From an uncultured Achromobacter sp. (GTDB lineage Bacteria > Pseudomonadota > Gammaproteobacteria > Burkholderiales > Burkholderiaceae_B), in assembly GCA_913775005.1 (NCBI GenBank), contig CAJYKY010000545.1:1-5897 (forward strand): a stretch of 5,897 nucleotides of DNA. Reading direction: 5' to 3'. The position numbers and the translations under genes were made by a program. Shown one piece after another: positions 1 to 5,727 of the stretch. Each line of letters opens with the position of its first letter. The first letter of the stretch is position 1. The notes beneath the pieces are model-generated. The model was not told where the DNA came from, searched no databases, and saw only the letters and a list, made by a program, of their open reading frames with translations.

Positions 1-123
1 GTCCTGAAGAAGAAGATCAAGGTTCGCATCGACCAGCGCTACGGCCTGGATCAAGCGGGTGAAGCGCAGACCGCGCTGGCCTCGCGCAAGACCACCGGCG
101 CCACGGTGCTGATGCTGGACTAA
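1..123 (+). CDS. Zinc-type alcohol dehydrogenase / NAD(P)H:quinone oxidoreductase family protein, 3' end only
   Basis: Reading frame 1 is open from the first base to the TAA at 121-123 and gives the last 40 residues of a protein. The tail contains RIDQRYGLDQAGEAQTAL followed by SRKTTGATVLML. This resembles the C-terminus of QOR-like medium-chain dehydrogenases, where a Y-x-L-x-x-A-x-x-A-x-x-x-L helix precedes a R-K/R-T-T-G-K/A strand. These enzymes are cytosolic NAD(P)H-dependent oxidoreductases acting on quinones or enones; the substrate here cannot be told. The catalytic and nucleotide-binding parts lie outside the window. A strong terminator follows 40 bases after the stop, so this gene is probably not in the same transcript as the amine genes. 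The family call rests only on this short tail. Confidence 0.72.
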   Translation, partial: VLKKKIKVRIDQRYGLDQAGEAQTALASRKTTGATVLMLD

Positions 124-141
124 ACCGTCCGCAAGATTCCT

Positions 142-159
142 CGGCCAGACCCTTGGCCG
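142..159 (+). other. Small perfect hairpin upstream of the terminator
   Basis: CGGCCA (142-147) pairs with TGGCCG (154-159) around a 6-base loop. It has no T-tract and is not a terminator alone. Its right arm TGGCC (154-158) can pair instead with GGCCA (165-169) in the left arm of the following terminator. It may be a simple stabilising stem at the mRNA 3' end, or part of a switchable structure; the sequence alone does not decide. Confidence 0.4.
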
Positions 160-163
160 CACC

Positions 164-205
164 AGGCCAGGCAGACTCCACACGCGGAGGCTGCCTGGCC
201 TTTTT
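164..205 (+). terminator. Rho-independent terminator after the quinone oxidoreductase gene
   Basis: AGGCCAGGCAG (164-174) is perfectly complementary to CTGCCTGGCCT (191-201). After one A/G mismatch (175/190) the stem continues with CTCC (176-179) against GGAG (186-189), closing on the loop ACACGC (180-185). Five T's at 201-205 follow directly. The stem of 11 + 4 base pairs with a T-tract is a textbook intrinsic terminator. There is no A-tract on the left, so it should work only on + strand transcription. It separates the upstream gene from the aldehyde dehydrogenase. Confidence 0.92.
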
Positions 206-206
206 G

Positions 207-226
207 CTGCGCGCCGCTGTGCGCAG
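207..226. repeat. Inverted repeat, possible operator or leader hairpin
   Basis: CTGCGC (207-212) is mirrored by GCGCAG (221-226) with an 8-base spacer. In RNA the stem would extend by a G-U pair (213/220) and a C-G pair (214/219) to a 4-base loop. It lies just past the terminator and about 50 bases before a possible -10 element, where a regulator might bind. GC-rich repeats of this size also arise by chance, so the role is open. Confidence 0.3.
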
Positions 227-274
227 AATGACCAATTCCCATGCACGGCCCGACAAGCCAGCAGGAAACGCCGT

Positions 275-283
275 TGCTATTCT
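275..283 (+). promoter_or_regulatory. Possible extended -10 promoter for the aldehyde dehydrogenase and aau genes
   Basis: TGCTATTCT fits the extended -10 pattern TGn-TATAAT, with four of six matches in the hexamer. A start of transcription about seven bases on would leave a short leader of roughly 20 bases before the ATG at 312. No good -35 box is seen at 16-18 bases upstream. A promoter is expected between the terminator and the gene, but this exact assignment is tentative. Confidence 0.28.
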
Positions 284-301
284 GGCTCCACCCTTTTCGT
301 T

Positions 302-305
302 GGAG
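302..305 (+). promoter_or_regulatory. Ribosome binding site that fixes the aldehyde dehydrogenase start
   Basis: GGAG lies six bases before the ATG at 312. The in-frame upstream alternatives at 153 (TTG, within the terminator region) and 228 (ATG) have no comparable site. Confidence 0.65.
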
Positions 306-311
306 CGTCGG

Positions 312-1844
312 ATGTCTTTCCCAAGCGCGTCGTCTACCCCCGGTTCCTCCACCCAGCCCCTGACTGCCGAGGCCGGCCGGCCTGAACTGAACGCCATCAG
401 GGAATGCATGCTGATCGACGGGCAGCCCGTCAAGCAAGGCCAGGGCCAGCCGATTCCCGTCTATGACCCGGCAACCGGGCAAATCATTGCGCACCAGCCC
501 GATGCTGGCCCGCAGCAGGTGGATATGGCCGTCAAGGCGGCGCGGCGTGCGTTTGCGTCTGGCCCGTGGCACGACATGCTGCCCGCTGGCCGCGAACGCC
601 TGCTGCTCAAGCTTGCTGATCTGCTGGAGCAGCACGGTGACGAGCTGGCGCGCCTGGAAACGCTGAACAACGGCAAGCTCCTGGGTATTGCCCAAGGGTT
701 GGAAGTGGGCGCAGGCGCGCAGTGGCTGCGCTACATGGCCGGCTGGGCTACCAAGATTTCAGGCGACACGCTGTCCCTGTCGATTCCCTTTCCGCCGGGC
801 GTGCAGTACAGCGCCTACACCTTGCCGCAAGCCGTTGGTGTGGTGGGCGCGATCATCCCCTGGAATTTTCCGCTGTTGATGGCGATCTGGAAGATCGCGC
901 CGGCCTTGGCCGCCGGTTGCACCGTCGTGCTCAAGCCGGCGGAAGAAACGCCGCTGACGGCGTTGCGCCTGGCCGAGCTGGTGCTGGAGGCGGGCTTTCC
1001 GCCCGGCGTCGTCAACGTGATCACGGGCCGGGGCGAGACGGCCGGTGCGGCGCTGGTGGCGCATCCGGACATCGACAAGATCGCGTTCACCGGGTCTACC
1101 GAGGTCGGCAAACTGATCGGCCGCGCCGCCATGGACGACATGAAGCGTGTGTCGCTGGAACTGGGCGGCAAGTCGCCGGTGATTGTGCTGGACGACTGCG
1201 ATGTAGACCGCGCCGTGCAGGGCGCCGCCGCCGCCATCTTCTTCAACCAGGGGCAAGTGTGCACGGCCGGATCACGGCTGTATGTGCAGCGGGCCTTGTA
1301 TCCCAAGGTGGCGCAGGGCCTGGCCGATGTGGCCGCCAGCCTGAAACTGGGTTCCGGTTTTAACGTGGACACGCAGATCGGCCCGTTGATTTCTGCACGC
1401 CATCAGCAGCGCGTCATGGACTACATCGGCATTGGCCGCCAGGAAGGCGGGCGGGTGCTGGCTGGGGGCGGTGCAGGGGACGGCGAAGGCTATTTCGTGC
1501 AACCCACCGTGTTTGCCGATGTGCCGCCGGGCGCGCGCATCGCGCAGGAAGAAATCTTCGGCCCGGTCGTTGTGGCGCAGCCGTTCGACACGCTGGACGA
1601 CGCCGTGCGGCTCGCCAACGACAGCGCTTTCGGCCTGGGTGCCAGTATCTGGAGCAATGACCTGACCCGCGTACAGCGCCTGATTCCACGCATCGATGCG
1701 GGCACGGTCTGGGTCAATACGCACAACATGCTTGACCCCAACATGCCATTTGGCGGGTTCAAGCAATCCGGCATCGGCCGCGAACATGGCCGCGCGGTGC
1801 TGGAGATGTACCTGGAGAAGAAGTCCGTTTGCATCGCGTACTAG
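312..1844 (+). CDS. NAD(P)-dependent aldehyde dehydrogenase, phenylacetaldehyde dehydrogenase (FeaB/PadA) type
   Basis: This 510-residue protein oxidises an aldehyde to the carboxylic acid with NAD(P)+; context favours phenylacetaldehyde and related arylacetaldehydes made by amine oxidation. Visible family marks are the oxyanion Asn185 in PWNFPL, Gly-rich FTGSTEVGK of the cofactor site, the general base Glu283 in LELGGKSP, and the nucleophile Cys317 in FFNQGQVCTAGSR. EEIFGPV and PFGGFKQSGIGRE follow. The ending KKSVCIAY and the NTHNMLDPNMPFGG stretch resemble E. coli FeaB (recalled, not searched). Length is normal for the family and no signal peptide is present, so it acts in the cytoplasm. 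The frame is open to TTG at 153, but that start lies beside the terminator stem; ATG 312 with GGAG six bases upstream is preferred. Only 70 bases without a terminator separate it from the next gene, so co-transcription is likely. The general ALDH call is very secure; the substrate is inferred. Confidence 0.93.
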   Translation: MSFPSASSTPGSSTQPLTAEAGRPELNAIRECMLIDGQPVKQGQGQPIPVYDPATGQIIAHQPDAGPQQVDMAVKAARRAFASGPWHDMLPAGRERLLLKLADLLEQHGDELARLETLNNGKLLGIAQGLEVGAGAQWLRYMAGWATKISGDTLSLSIPFPPGVQYSAYTLPQAVGVVGAIIPWNFPLLMAIWKIAPALAAGCTVVLKPAEETPLTALRLAELVLEAGFPPGVVNVITGRGETAGAALVAHPDIDKIAFTGSTEVGKLIGRAAMDDMKRVSLELGGKSPVIVLDDCDVDRAVQGAAAAIFFNQGQVCTAGSRLYVQRALYPKVAQGLADVAASLKLGSGFNVDTQIGPLISARHQQRVMDYIGIGRQEGGRVLAGGGAGDGEGYFVQPTVFADVPPGARIAQEEIFGPVVVAQPFDTLDDAVRLANDSAFGLGASIWSNDLTRVQRLIPRIDAGTVWVNTHNMLDPNMPFGGFKQSGIGREHGRAVLEMYLEKKSVCIAY

Positions 1845-1902
1845 AACAGCGGGGGCGTTGACCCAAGCCGGGGCATACCGGCGGCTGCGCCCGCGCAAGA
1901 TC

Positions 1903-1909
1903 AAGGGGA
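1903..1909 (+). promoter_or_regulatory. Ribosome binding site for the beta-barrel protein gene
   Basis: AAGGGGA lies five bases before ATG 1915. It selects this start over in-frame positions as far back as 1696 inside the aldehyde dehydrogenase gene, and the chosen start gives a clean signal peptide. Confidence 0.7.
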
Positions 1910-1914
1910 AGTGG

Positions 1915-2796
1915 ATGGCAGGCAAAACACGAGGCCGCGCGCGCGCCAGCGCCGCGCTGGTGCTGGCATGGGCGGGCGCAACGCAGCCGGCGTGGGCGGG
2001 CGACCCCAGCGCGCGCGACTGGATTCCCGCGCCGGTGGGCACCAATATCGTCGCCGGATACCTGGCGGGTTTGCGGTCGTCGGGGCTGTATTCAGAGGGC
2101 AAACGCGTCGATGGCGCGTCCGTCGACGTGAATGCGCTGGTGTATCGCCAGATGCACTACCGGGATTTCTACGGCAAGACCGTGCAGCTGGAGTTCATCG
2201 TGCCGATGTACCGGACGTCGCTGGACCTGCCCGGCATGCCAGGCGATCACCAGACCGGCATCGGCGATGTGACCTTGGGCTCGGCGATCTGGCTCTACAA
2301 CAACGAACAGACCAAGACCTGGTTTGCCTGGGAACCGTTCATCGTGGCGCCGGTGGGGCGCTATGACGGATCCCGCCCCGACGTGTCGCCCGGCAAGAAC
2401 CGCTGGTCCACCATCCAGGACTTTTCCTTTGTCAAAGGCGTGGGCGAATCCACGTTTCTGGAAGCGATTGCCGAAGTGGAAATCTACGGCCGCAACAGCG
2501 ACTGGTACGGCCAGACCTTGAAGAAGGATCCGTCGTTCCGATTCTTCGCGCTGGCATCGACCAACCCTACGCCCGATACCTACACCGGCATCCGCTATCG
2601 CTACGAGACCGGCGGGCGGGAAACTTCGTCGGGTGAAACCGTGGCCACGCGGGCGCGCAACCATCAGCTGGCCGTGGAACTGACGCATCAGATCAACGAC
2701 GCCAACCAGATTCAAATGCAGTACATCCACGACTTGAAAGTCGAAAACGGGCCTCGGATGCGTGGCGTGCAACTACGCTACGTCTATGCGTTCTAG
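1915..2796 (+). CDS. Exported beta-barrel-type protein of the phenol MetA-degradation (SphA-like) family, candidate outer-membrane channel
   Basis: The 293-residue product starts with a Sec signal peptide: a K/R-rich n-region, a hydrophobic core at about residues 11-22 and a likely cut after Ala28 (PAWA, then GDPS). The mature part matches the pattern of the Phenol_MetA_deg family often found beside aromatic-degradation genes: WIPAPVGTNIVAGYL near the start, a GIGDVTLGSAIWLYNN segment, FIVAPVGRYD, then KNRWSTIQDFSF. Alternating aromatic and polar residues and a final strand ending in Phe (RYVYAF) fit an outer-membrane beta-barrel handled by the BAM machinery. The proposed job, letting aromatic amines cross the outer membrane, is inference from family and position. 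It ends 31 bases before aauB, in the place of orf-1 of the A. faecalis aau cluster; I cannot confirm that the two are orthologous. The reading frame runs back to 1696, but the ribosome site and signal peptide support ATG 1915. Confidence 0.85.
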   Translation: MAGKTRGRARASAALVLAWAGATQPAWAGDPSARDWIPAPVGTNIVAGYLAGLRSSGLYSEGKRVDGASVDVNALVYRQMHYRDFYGKTVQLEFIVPMYRTSLDLPGMPGDHQTGIGDVTLGSAIWLYNNEQTKTWFAWEPFIVAPVGRYDGSRPDVSPGKNRWSTIQDFSFVKGVGESTFLEAIAEVEIYGRNSDWYGQTLKKDPSFRFFALASTNPTPDTYTGIRYRYETGGRETSSGETVATRARNHQLAVELTHQINDANQIQMQYIHDLKVENGPRMRGVQLRYVYAF

Positions 2797-2815
2797 GCGC
2801 TTGGATCATGACACC

Positions 2816-2821
2816 AGGAGA
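2816..2821 (+). promoter_or_regulatory. Ribosome binding site for aauB
   Basis: AGGAGA sits six bases before ATG 2828. This start begins a typical signal peptide, whereas the in-frame start at 2762 lies inside the preceding gene and adds a charged, non-signal extension. Confidence 0.8.
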
Positions 2822-2827
2822 CTATCG

Positions 2828-4021
2828 ATGATTGCGCTTCGATCCCCCGCACGCGCGTCGCGGGCCGCAGGGTGGCTGCTGTGCGCCGCCTTGGCCAGCG
2901 CCATGGGCACGGCGCGAGCGGACCTGCCCATAGAAGAACTGAAGGGCGGCGCCCGCTTGCCGCCGGCAACGCCGCATCGCCTGTACGTGATGGACGCGGC
3001 CTTCAACCACCTGGTCGACAGCCGCGTCAACCTCTATGACGGGGATTCCGGCAAGTTTCTGGGCATGGTGCCGACGTCGTTCAACGGCCACATGACCGTG
3101 TCGGCAGACGGCCGTGACATCTACGTCATGACGACCTATTACGAACGCTTGAATCGCGGCAAGCGCACCGACGTCATCGAAGCCTGGGACGCCGAAACAC
3201 TGACGCCCAAGTTCGAAGTGCCTATCCCGCAAAAGCGTGCGCAGGCGCTCAATTACCGCAACTACCTGCGCCAGAGCAGCGACGGCACTTTGCTGTTCGT
3301 GCAGAACGCCACGCCCGCCACATCGGTCACGGTAGTGGACTTGAAGACGCGCCAGTTCGCCGATGAGATCACGGCGGCGGCGGGATGTTGGAGCGTCATT
3401 CCCTTGCCGTCGCGCCCGCGCAGCTTCGCCACGATCTGCGGCGACGGCGCCTTGCTGACGGTAGACCTGGACGAAGCCGGCAAGCTGGCCGGGCAGCATC
3501 GCAGCAAGCCGATGTTCGAGCTGGAAAAAGATCCCATCTTCACGCACACGGAAAACCTGGGCGACACCTTTTACTTCGTGTCCTACAACGGGAACGTCTA
3601 CAGCGCCGACTTCAGCGGCAAGGAAGTCACCTTCGGCACGCCGTGGTCATTGCTGGACGCGTCGGGCAAAGACCGTGGCTGGCGGCCCGGCGGCTACAAC
3701 CTGCTGGCGATCAACCAGGCCAACAAGCGCCTGTACGTGGGTATGCACCCCGATGGCAAAGAGGGGTCGCACAAGACGCCGGCTGCCGAGATCTGGGTCT
3801 ATGACCTGGCCACGCACAAGCGCATCGCGCGCGTGCCGGGCAAAGACACCTTGTCGATGTCGGTGTCGCAGGACGACAAGCCGCGCCTCTTCACCATCGA
3901 CGGCGGCAACGTCAGCATTTTCGATGCGACGCCGGTCGCGCCGGTGTTCCAGCGCACCATCCAGGCGGCCGGTGAAACCGCGCTGCAAGTGGAGCCGCAA
4001 CCGAAGGGAGGCGCGCAATGA
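2828..4021 (+). CDS. aauB: Aromatic amine dehydrogenase, large (alpha) subunit
   Basis: AauB is the 397-residue precursor of the alpha subunit of aromatic amine dehydrogenase, the periplasmic alpha2-beta2 quinoprotein that converts primary aromatic amines to aldehydes and ammonia. The family (methylamine dehydrogenase heavy chain type) folds as a seven-bladed beta-propeller holding the TTQ-bearing beta subunit. A Sec-type signal peptide covers residues 1-31, with likely cleavage at ARA before DLPIEE. Segments shared with my memory of A. faecalis AauB include RLYVMD, GKFLGMVPTSFNGH, TAAAGCWSVIP, RPRSFATICGDG, GNVYSADFSG, MHPDGKEGSHK and AAEIWV. This is clearly nearer to AADH than to methylamine dehydrogenase. 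Cys187 and Cys204 are a probable conserved disulfide. Cys19 is in the signal core without a lipobox, so it is not a lipoprotein. The stop overlaps the aauE start in ATGA, pointing to coupled translation. Confidence 0.96.
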   Translation: MIALRSPARASRAAGWLLCAALASAMGTARADLPIEELKGGARLPPATPHRLYVMDAAFNHLVDSRVNLYDGDSGKFLGMVPTSFNGHMTVSADGRDIYVMTTYYERLNRGKRTDVIEAWDAETLTPKFEVPIPQKRAQALNYRNYLRQSSDGTLLFVQNATPATSVTVVDLKTRQFADEITAAAGCWSVIPLPSRPRSFATICGDGALLTVDLDEAGKLAGQHRSKPMFELEKDPIFTHTENLGDTFYFVSYNGNVYSADFSGKEVTFGTPWSLLDASGKDRGWRPGGYNLLAINQANKRLYVGMHPDGKEGSHKTPAAEIWVYDLATHKRIARVPGKDTLSMSVSQDDKPRLFTIDGGNVSIFDATPVAPVFQRTIQAAGETALQVEPQPKGGAQ

Positions 4022-4554
4022 ACGATCCGGTTCTGGTGTATGGCGCCAGCGCCGCGCTTGCCTGCGTGCTGTGGTTGGGCGCGCTGGATAAGGCGAAGGA
4101 CATGGCGGGCTTCTCGGCGATCGTCAAGGCTTATGGCATCTTGCCCTTGGGCTGGCACGGCCTGTTTGCCCGCGTCTTCGTCCTGGCGGAGATTGCGGCG
4201 GGCGTCTTGTTGCTGATGCCCGGCTGGCAGGCGCGCGGCGCGGTGCTGGCCCTTGCGGTGTTGGCCTTGGCCACGTTGGGCCTGGCGTACAACCTGGCGC
4301 GTGGGCATCGCGATATGGATTGCGGTTGCGGCGGCCCGGCGGGACAGGGCGGGGGGCTGACGTGGTGGCTGGTGCTGCGCAACGCCGTCCTGGGCTTGTG
4401 GGCGCTGCCTGCGTTGACCGCTGCCACGGGTCCGTCGCGCGCCTTGCAATGGGCGGATGCCGCCGCCGTCTTCGGGCTGTCCACGACCGCCGTGGCGCTG
4501 TACTTCACCGCCAATTACCTGTTGGCCTCGCATCTCAAGCTGCGGAATCTTTGA
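4018..4554 (+). CDS. aauE: Amine dehydrogenase maturation membrane protein AauE (MauE family)
   Basis: This 178-residue integral membrane protein has about five hydrophobic segments, near residues 4-22, 49-69, 73-93, 114-134 and 147-170. Between the third and fourth is a Cys-Gly-Cys pair, Cys102 and Cys104, in DMDCGCGG. Such a pair is characteristic of MauE-type proteins and suggests thiol-disulfide exchange. MauE and MauD are needed for export, disulfide formation or stability of the small subunit of methylamine dehydrogenase, and AauE is taken to do the same for AauA, which has 14 cysteines. The start is secure: GGGAGG lies six bases upstream and the ATG overlaps the aauB stop by four bases. 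The ending ASHLKLRNL is a short charged tail. The precise redox role is inferred from the family. Confidence 0.92.
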   Translation: MNDPVLVYGASAALACVLWLGALDKAKDMAGFSAIVKAYGILPLGWHGLFARVFVLAEIAAGVLLLMPGWQARGAVLALAVLALATLGLAYNLARGHRDMDCGCGGPAGQGGGLTWWLVLRNAVLGLWALPALTAATGPSRALQWADAAAVFGLSTTAVALYFTANYLLASHLKLRNL

Positions 4555-4565
4555 AGGAGTTTCAT

Positions 4566-5204
4566 ATGGATGCCTTGATCATTTCCAATTTTCTGCTGTG
4601 GGGCGTGGTGCTGTGCCTGGTGCTGGTCATCCTGGCTCTGTCCCGTCAGATCGGCGTGCTGTACGAACGCGTGGCGCCGATGGGCGCGCTGACGATGGAC
4701 AAGGGACCCGCCGTGGGCGAACCCGCGCCGCGTTTCGCCTTGCCCGATCTGCTGGGCCGCCGCATCACCATTGGCGAGCGCGGGCAGCACAGCCAGCTGC
4801 TGTTCTTTCTGTCGCCCACCTGCCCGGTGTGCAAGAAGCTGCTGCCCATTCTGAAGTCGGTGGCCAGCACCGAAAGCGCGTGGCTGCGCATCGTGCTGGC
4901 CAGCGATGGCGAAATGCCCGACCACCTGGCTTTCTACAAACAGGCGGGGCTGGAGCGGTTTCCGTATGTGCTGTCCACCGAGCTGGGCATGAAGTTCCAG
5001 ATCAGCAAACTGCCGTACGCGGTCTTGATGGACGAAACCGGTACCTTGCGCGCGAAAGGGCTGATCAATTCCCGCGAGCAGCTGGAAAGCCTGTTCACGG
5101 CCAAGGAGCTGGGCGTGGCGTCGGTGCAAGACTTCCTGGCCGCCGCGACGCTGGAAGAGACCCGTATTTCTCGCAAGGAGAGCGGCAATGCATTGGCTGG
5201 ATAA
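4566..5204 (+). CDS. aauD: Amine dehydrogenase maturation thioredoxin-like protein AauD (MauD family)
   Basis: The 212-residue protein has one N-terminal membrane anchor (about residues 5-25) and a periplasmic thioredoxin-fold domain. The domain opens with VGEPAPRFALPDLLGR as in AhpC/TSA-Redoxin proteins and carries the redox pair Cys86-Pro-Val-Cys89 in SPTCPVCKK. The usual cis-proline is Pro150 in KLPYAVL. MauD proteins are known to be required for correct folding and stability of the disulfide-rich small subunit; AauD is expected to act as oxidase or isomerase for AauA, probably with AauE. Insertion mutants of the amine cluster in A. faecalis lost growth on aromatic amines (recalled literature). 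AAGGAG at 4554-4559 begins on the last base of the aauE stop and lies six bases before ATG 4566. The 3' end overlaps aauA by 17 bases. Confidence 0.95.
   Translation: MDALIISNFLLWGVVLCLVLVILALSRQIGVLYERVAPMGALTMDKGPAVGEPAPRFALPDLLGRRITIGERGQHSQLLFFLSPTCPVCKKLLPILKSVASTESAWLRIVLASDGEMPDHLAFYKQAGLERFPYVLSTELGMKFQISKLPYAVLMDETGTLRAKGLINSREQLESLFTAKELGVASVQDFLAAATLEETRISRKESGNALAG
5175..5180 (+). promoter_or_regulatory. Ribosome binding site for aauA, inside the end of aauD
   Basis: AAGGAG lies seven bases before ATG 5188 and is embedded in the last codons of aauD. It allows strong initiation of aauA on ribosomes already finishing aauD. Confidence 0.8.
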
Positions 5205-5727
5205 ATTGAGTGAGCGCGCCACGCGCTCCGTTGCGCACGCGACGTCCCGGCGCAGTGTGCTCAACCGTATCGGAAAACTGCTGGTGGGGACGGCCTTCCT
5301 GGTCCCTGTGCTGCCGGTCGCGCGTTCCGCGCCCGCGGCCGATAAAAAGCCGCAGATGGATGACACGGCCTGCGACTACTGGCGCTACTGCGCGGTGGAC
5401 GGTTTTCTATGTTCGTGCTGCGGCGGCAGCATGACCTCTTGCCCGCCAGGCACGTCGCCATCCGCGGTGTCGTGGGTGGGCACCTGCCACAACCCGCTGG
5501 ACGGAAAAGACTATCTCATCAGCTACAACGACTGCTGCGGCAAGGCGGCTTGCGGCAAATGCATGTGCGCCTCGGCCGAACGCGAACGGCCGGGGTATCA
5601 GATGTTCCTGCATAACGACGTGAACTGGTGCATGTCCAACGAGTCATCGATCTTCCACTGCACGACATCGGTGATCGTGGGAATGGCCAAGCCGCCGGCC
5701 GCCTCGAAGGCGCCGCCAAAGCCATGA
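5188..5727 (+). CDS. aauA: Aromatic amine dehydrogenase, small (beta) subunit with TTQ cofactor
   Basis: AauA (179 residues) carries the catalytic tryptophan tryptophylquinone. The TTQ-forming pair is Trp96 (SWVGTCHNP) and Trp147 (NDVNWCM), 51 residues apart, the same spacing as Trp109/Trp160 of A. faecalis. The catalytic base is Asp115 (YNDCCGK, equivalent to Asp128) and Thr159 (HCTTS) matches Thr172. All essential residues are thus present. The mature part has 14 cysteines (62, 68, 75, 77, 78, 85, 100, 116, 117, 122, 125, 127, 148, 158), in line with a heavily disulfide-bonded fold. The long N-terminus has a twin-arginine motif, Ser20-Arg-Arg-Ser-Val-Leu25, then a hydrophobic stretch to about residue 45 and probable cleavage near residues 48-51, so Tat export is likely. 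Compared with remembered A. faecalis AauA, the linker before the first Cys is 13 residues shorter and a Pro/Ala/Lys tail is added at the C-terminus. The stop overlaps the next ATG. Confidence 0.97.
   Translation: MHWLDKLSERATRSVAHATSRRSVLNRIGKLLVGTAFLVPVLPVARSAPAADKKPQMDDTACDYWRYCAVDGFLCSCCGGSMTSCPPGTSPSAVSWVGTCHNPLDGKDYLISYNDCCGKAACGKCMCASAERERPGYQMFLHNDVNWCMSNESSIFHCTTSVIVGMAKPPAASKAPPKP

Noticed and set aside
284..300. Possible sigma-54 promoter at TGGCTCCACCC
   Set aside because: The GG at 284-285 has no GC at the required distance of about ten bases; TT is found instead.
153..311. Longer N-terminus of the aldehyde dehydrogenase from TTG 153 or ATG 228
   Set aside because: The first start lies next to the terminator stem and neither has a good ribosome site. 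ATG 312 has GGAG at six bases and gives a normal family length of 510 residues.
1845..1914. Possible terminator or promoter between the aldehyde dehydrogenase and the beta-barrel gene
   Set aside because: GCCGG (1867-1871) can pair with CCGGC (1878-1882), and GGGCG (1853-1857) with CGCCC (1888-1892), but no T-tract follows. TTGACC at 1858-1863 has no -10 partner at proper spacing.
1272..2102. 276-residue open frame on the - strand
   Set aside because: It lies opposite the aldehyde dehydrogenase and the beta-barrel gene, both with clear family motifs. Its composition is rich in Arg, Ala and His, as expected from the reverse complement of GC-rich codons.
2882..2884. Cys19 in the AauB signal peptide as a lipoprotein attachment site
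   Set aside because: The preceding residues W-L-L do not form a lipobox, and a normal ARA cleavage site follows at residues 29-31.
2822..3547. 241-residue open frame on the - strand opposite aauB
   Set aside because: It is a shadow of aauB codon bias with no recognisable domain and no plausible start context.
1943..4058. 16-base direct repeat GCGCCAGCGCCGCGCT at 1943-1958 and 4043-4058
   Set aside because: Both copies encode ASAAL within hydrophobic leader or membrane segments in the same frame, so shared codon preference explains the match.
4320..4565. Extension of aauD back to 4320
   Set aside because: It would overlap most of the second half of aauE. ATG 4566 has a strong AAGGAG and opens the expected MauD membrane anchor.
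4515..5366. 283-residue open frame on the - strand opposite aauD and aauA
   Set aside because: The sense strand carries two certain genes, and the antisense protein is Gln, His and Arg rich without recognisable motifs.
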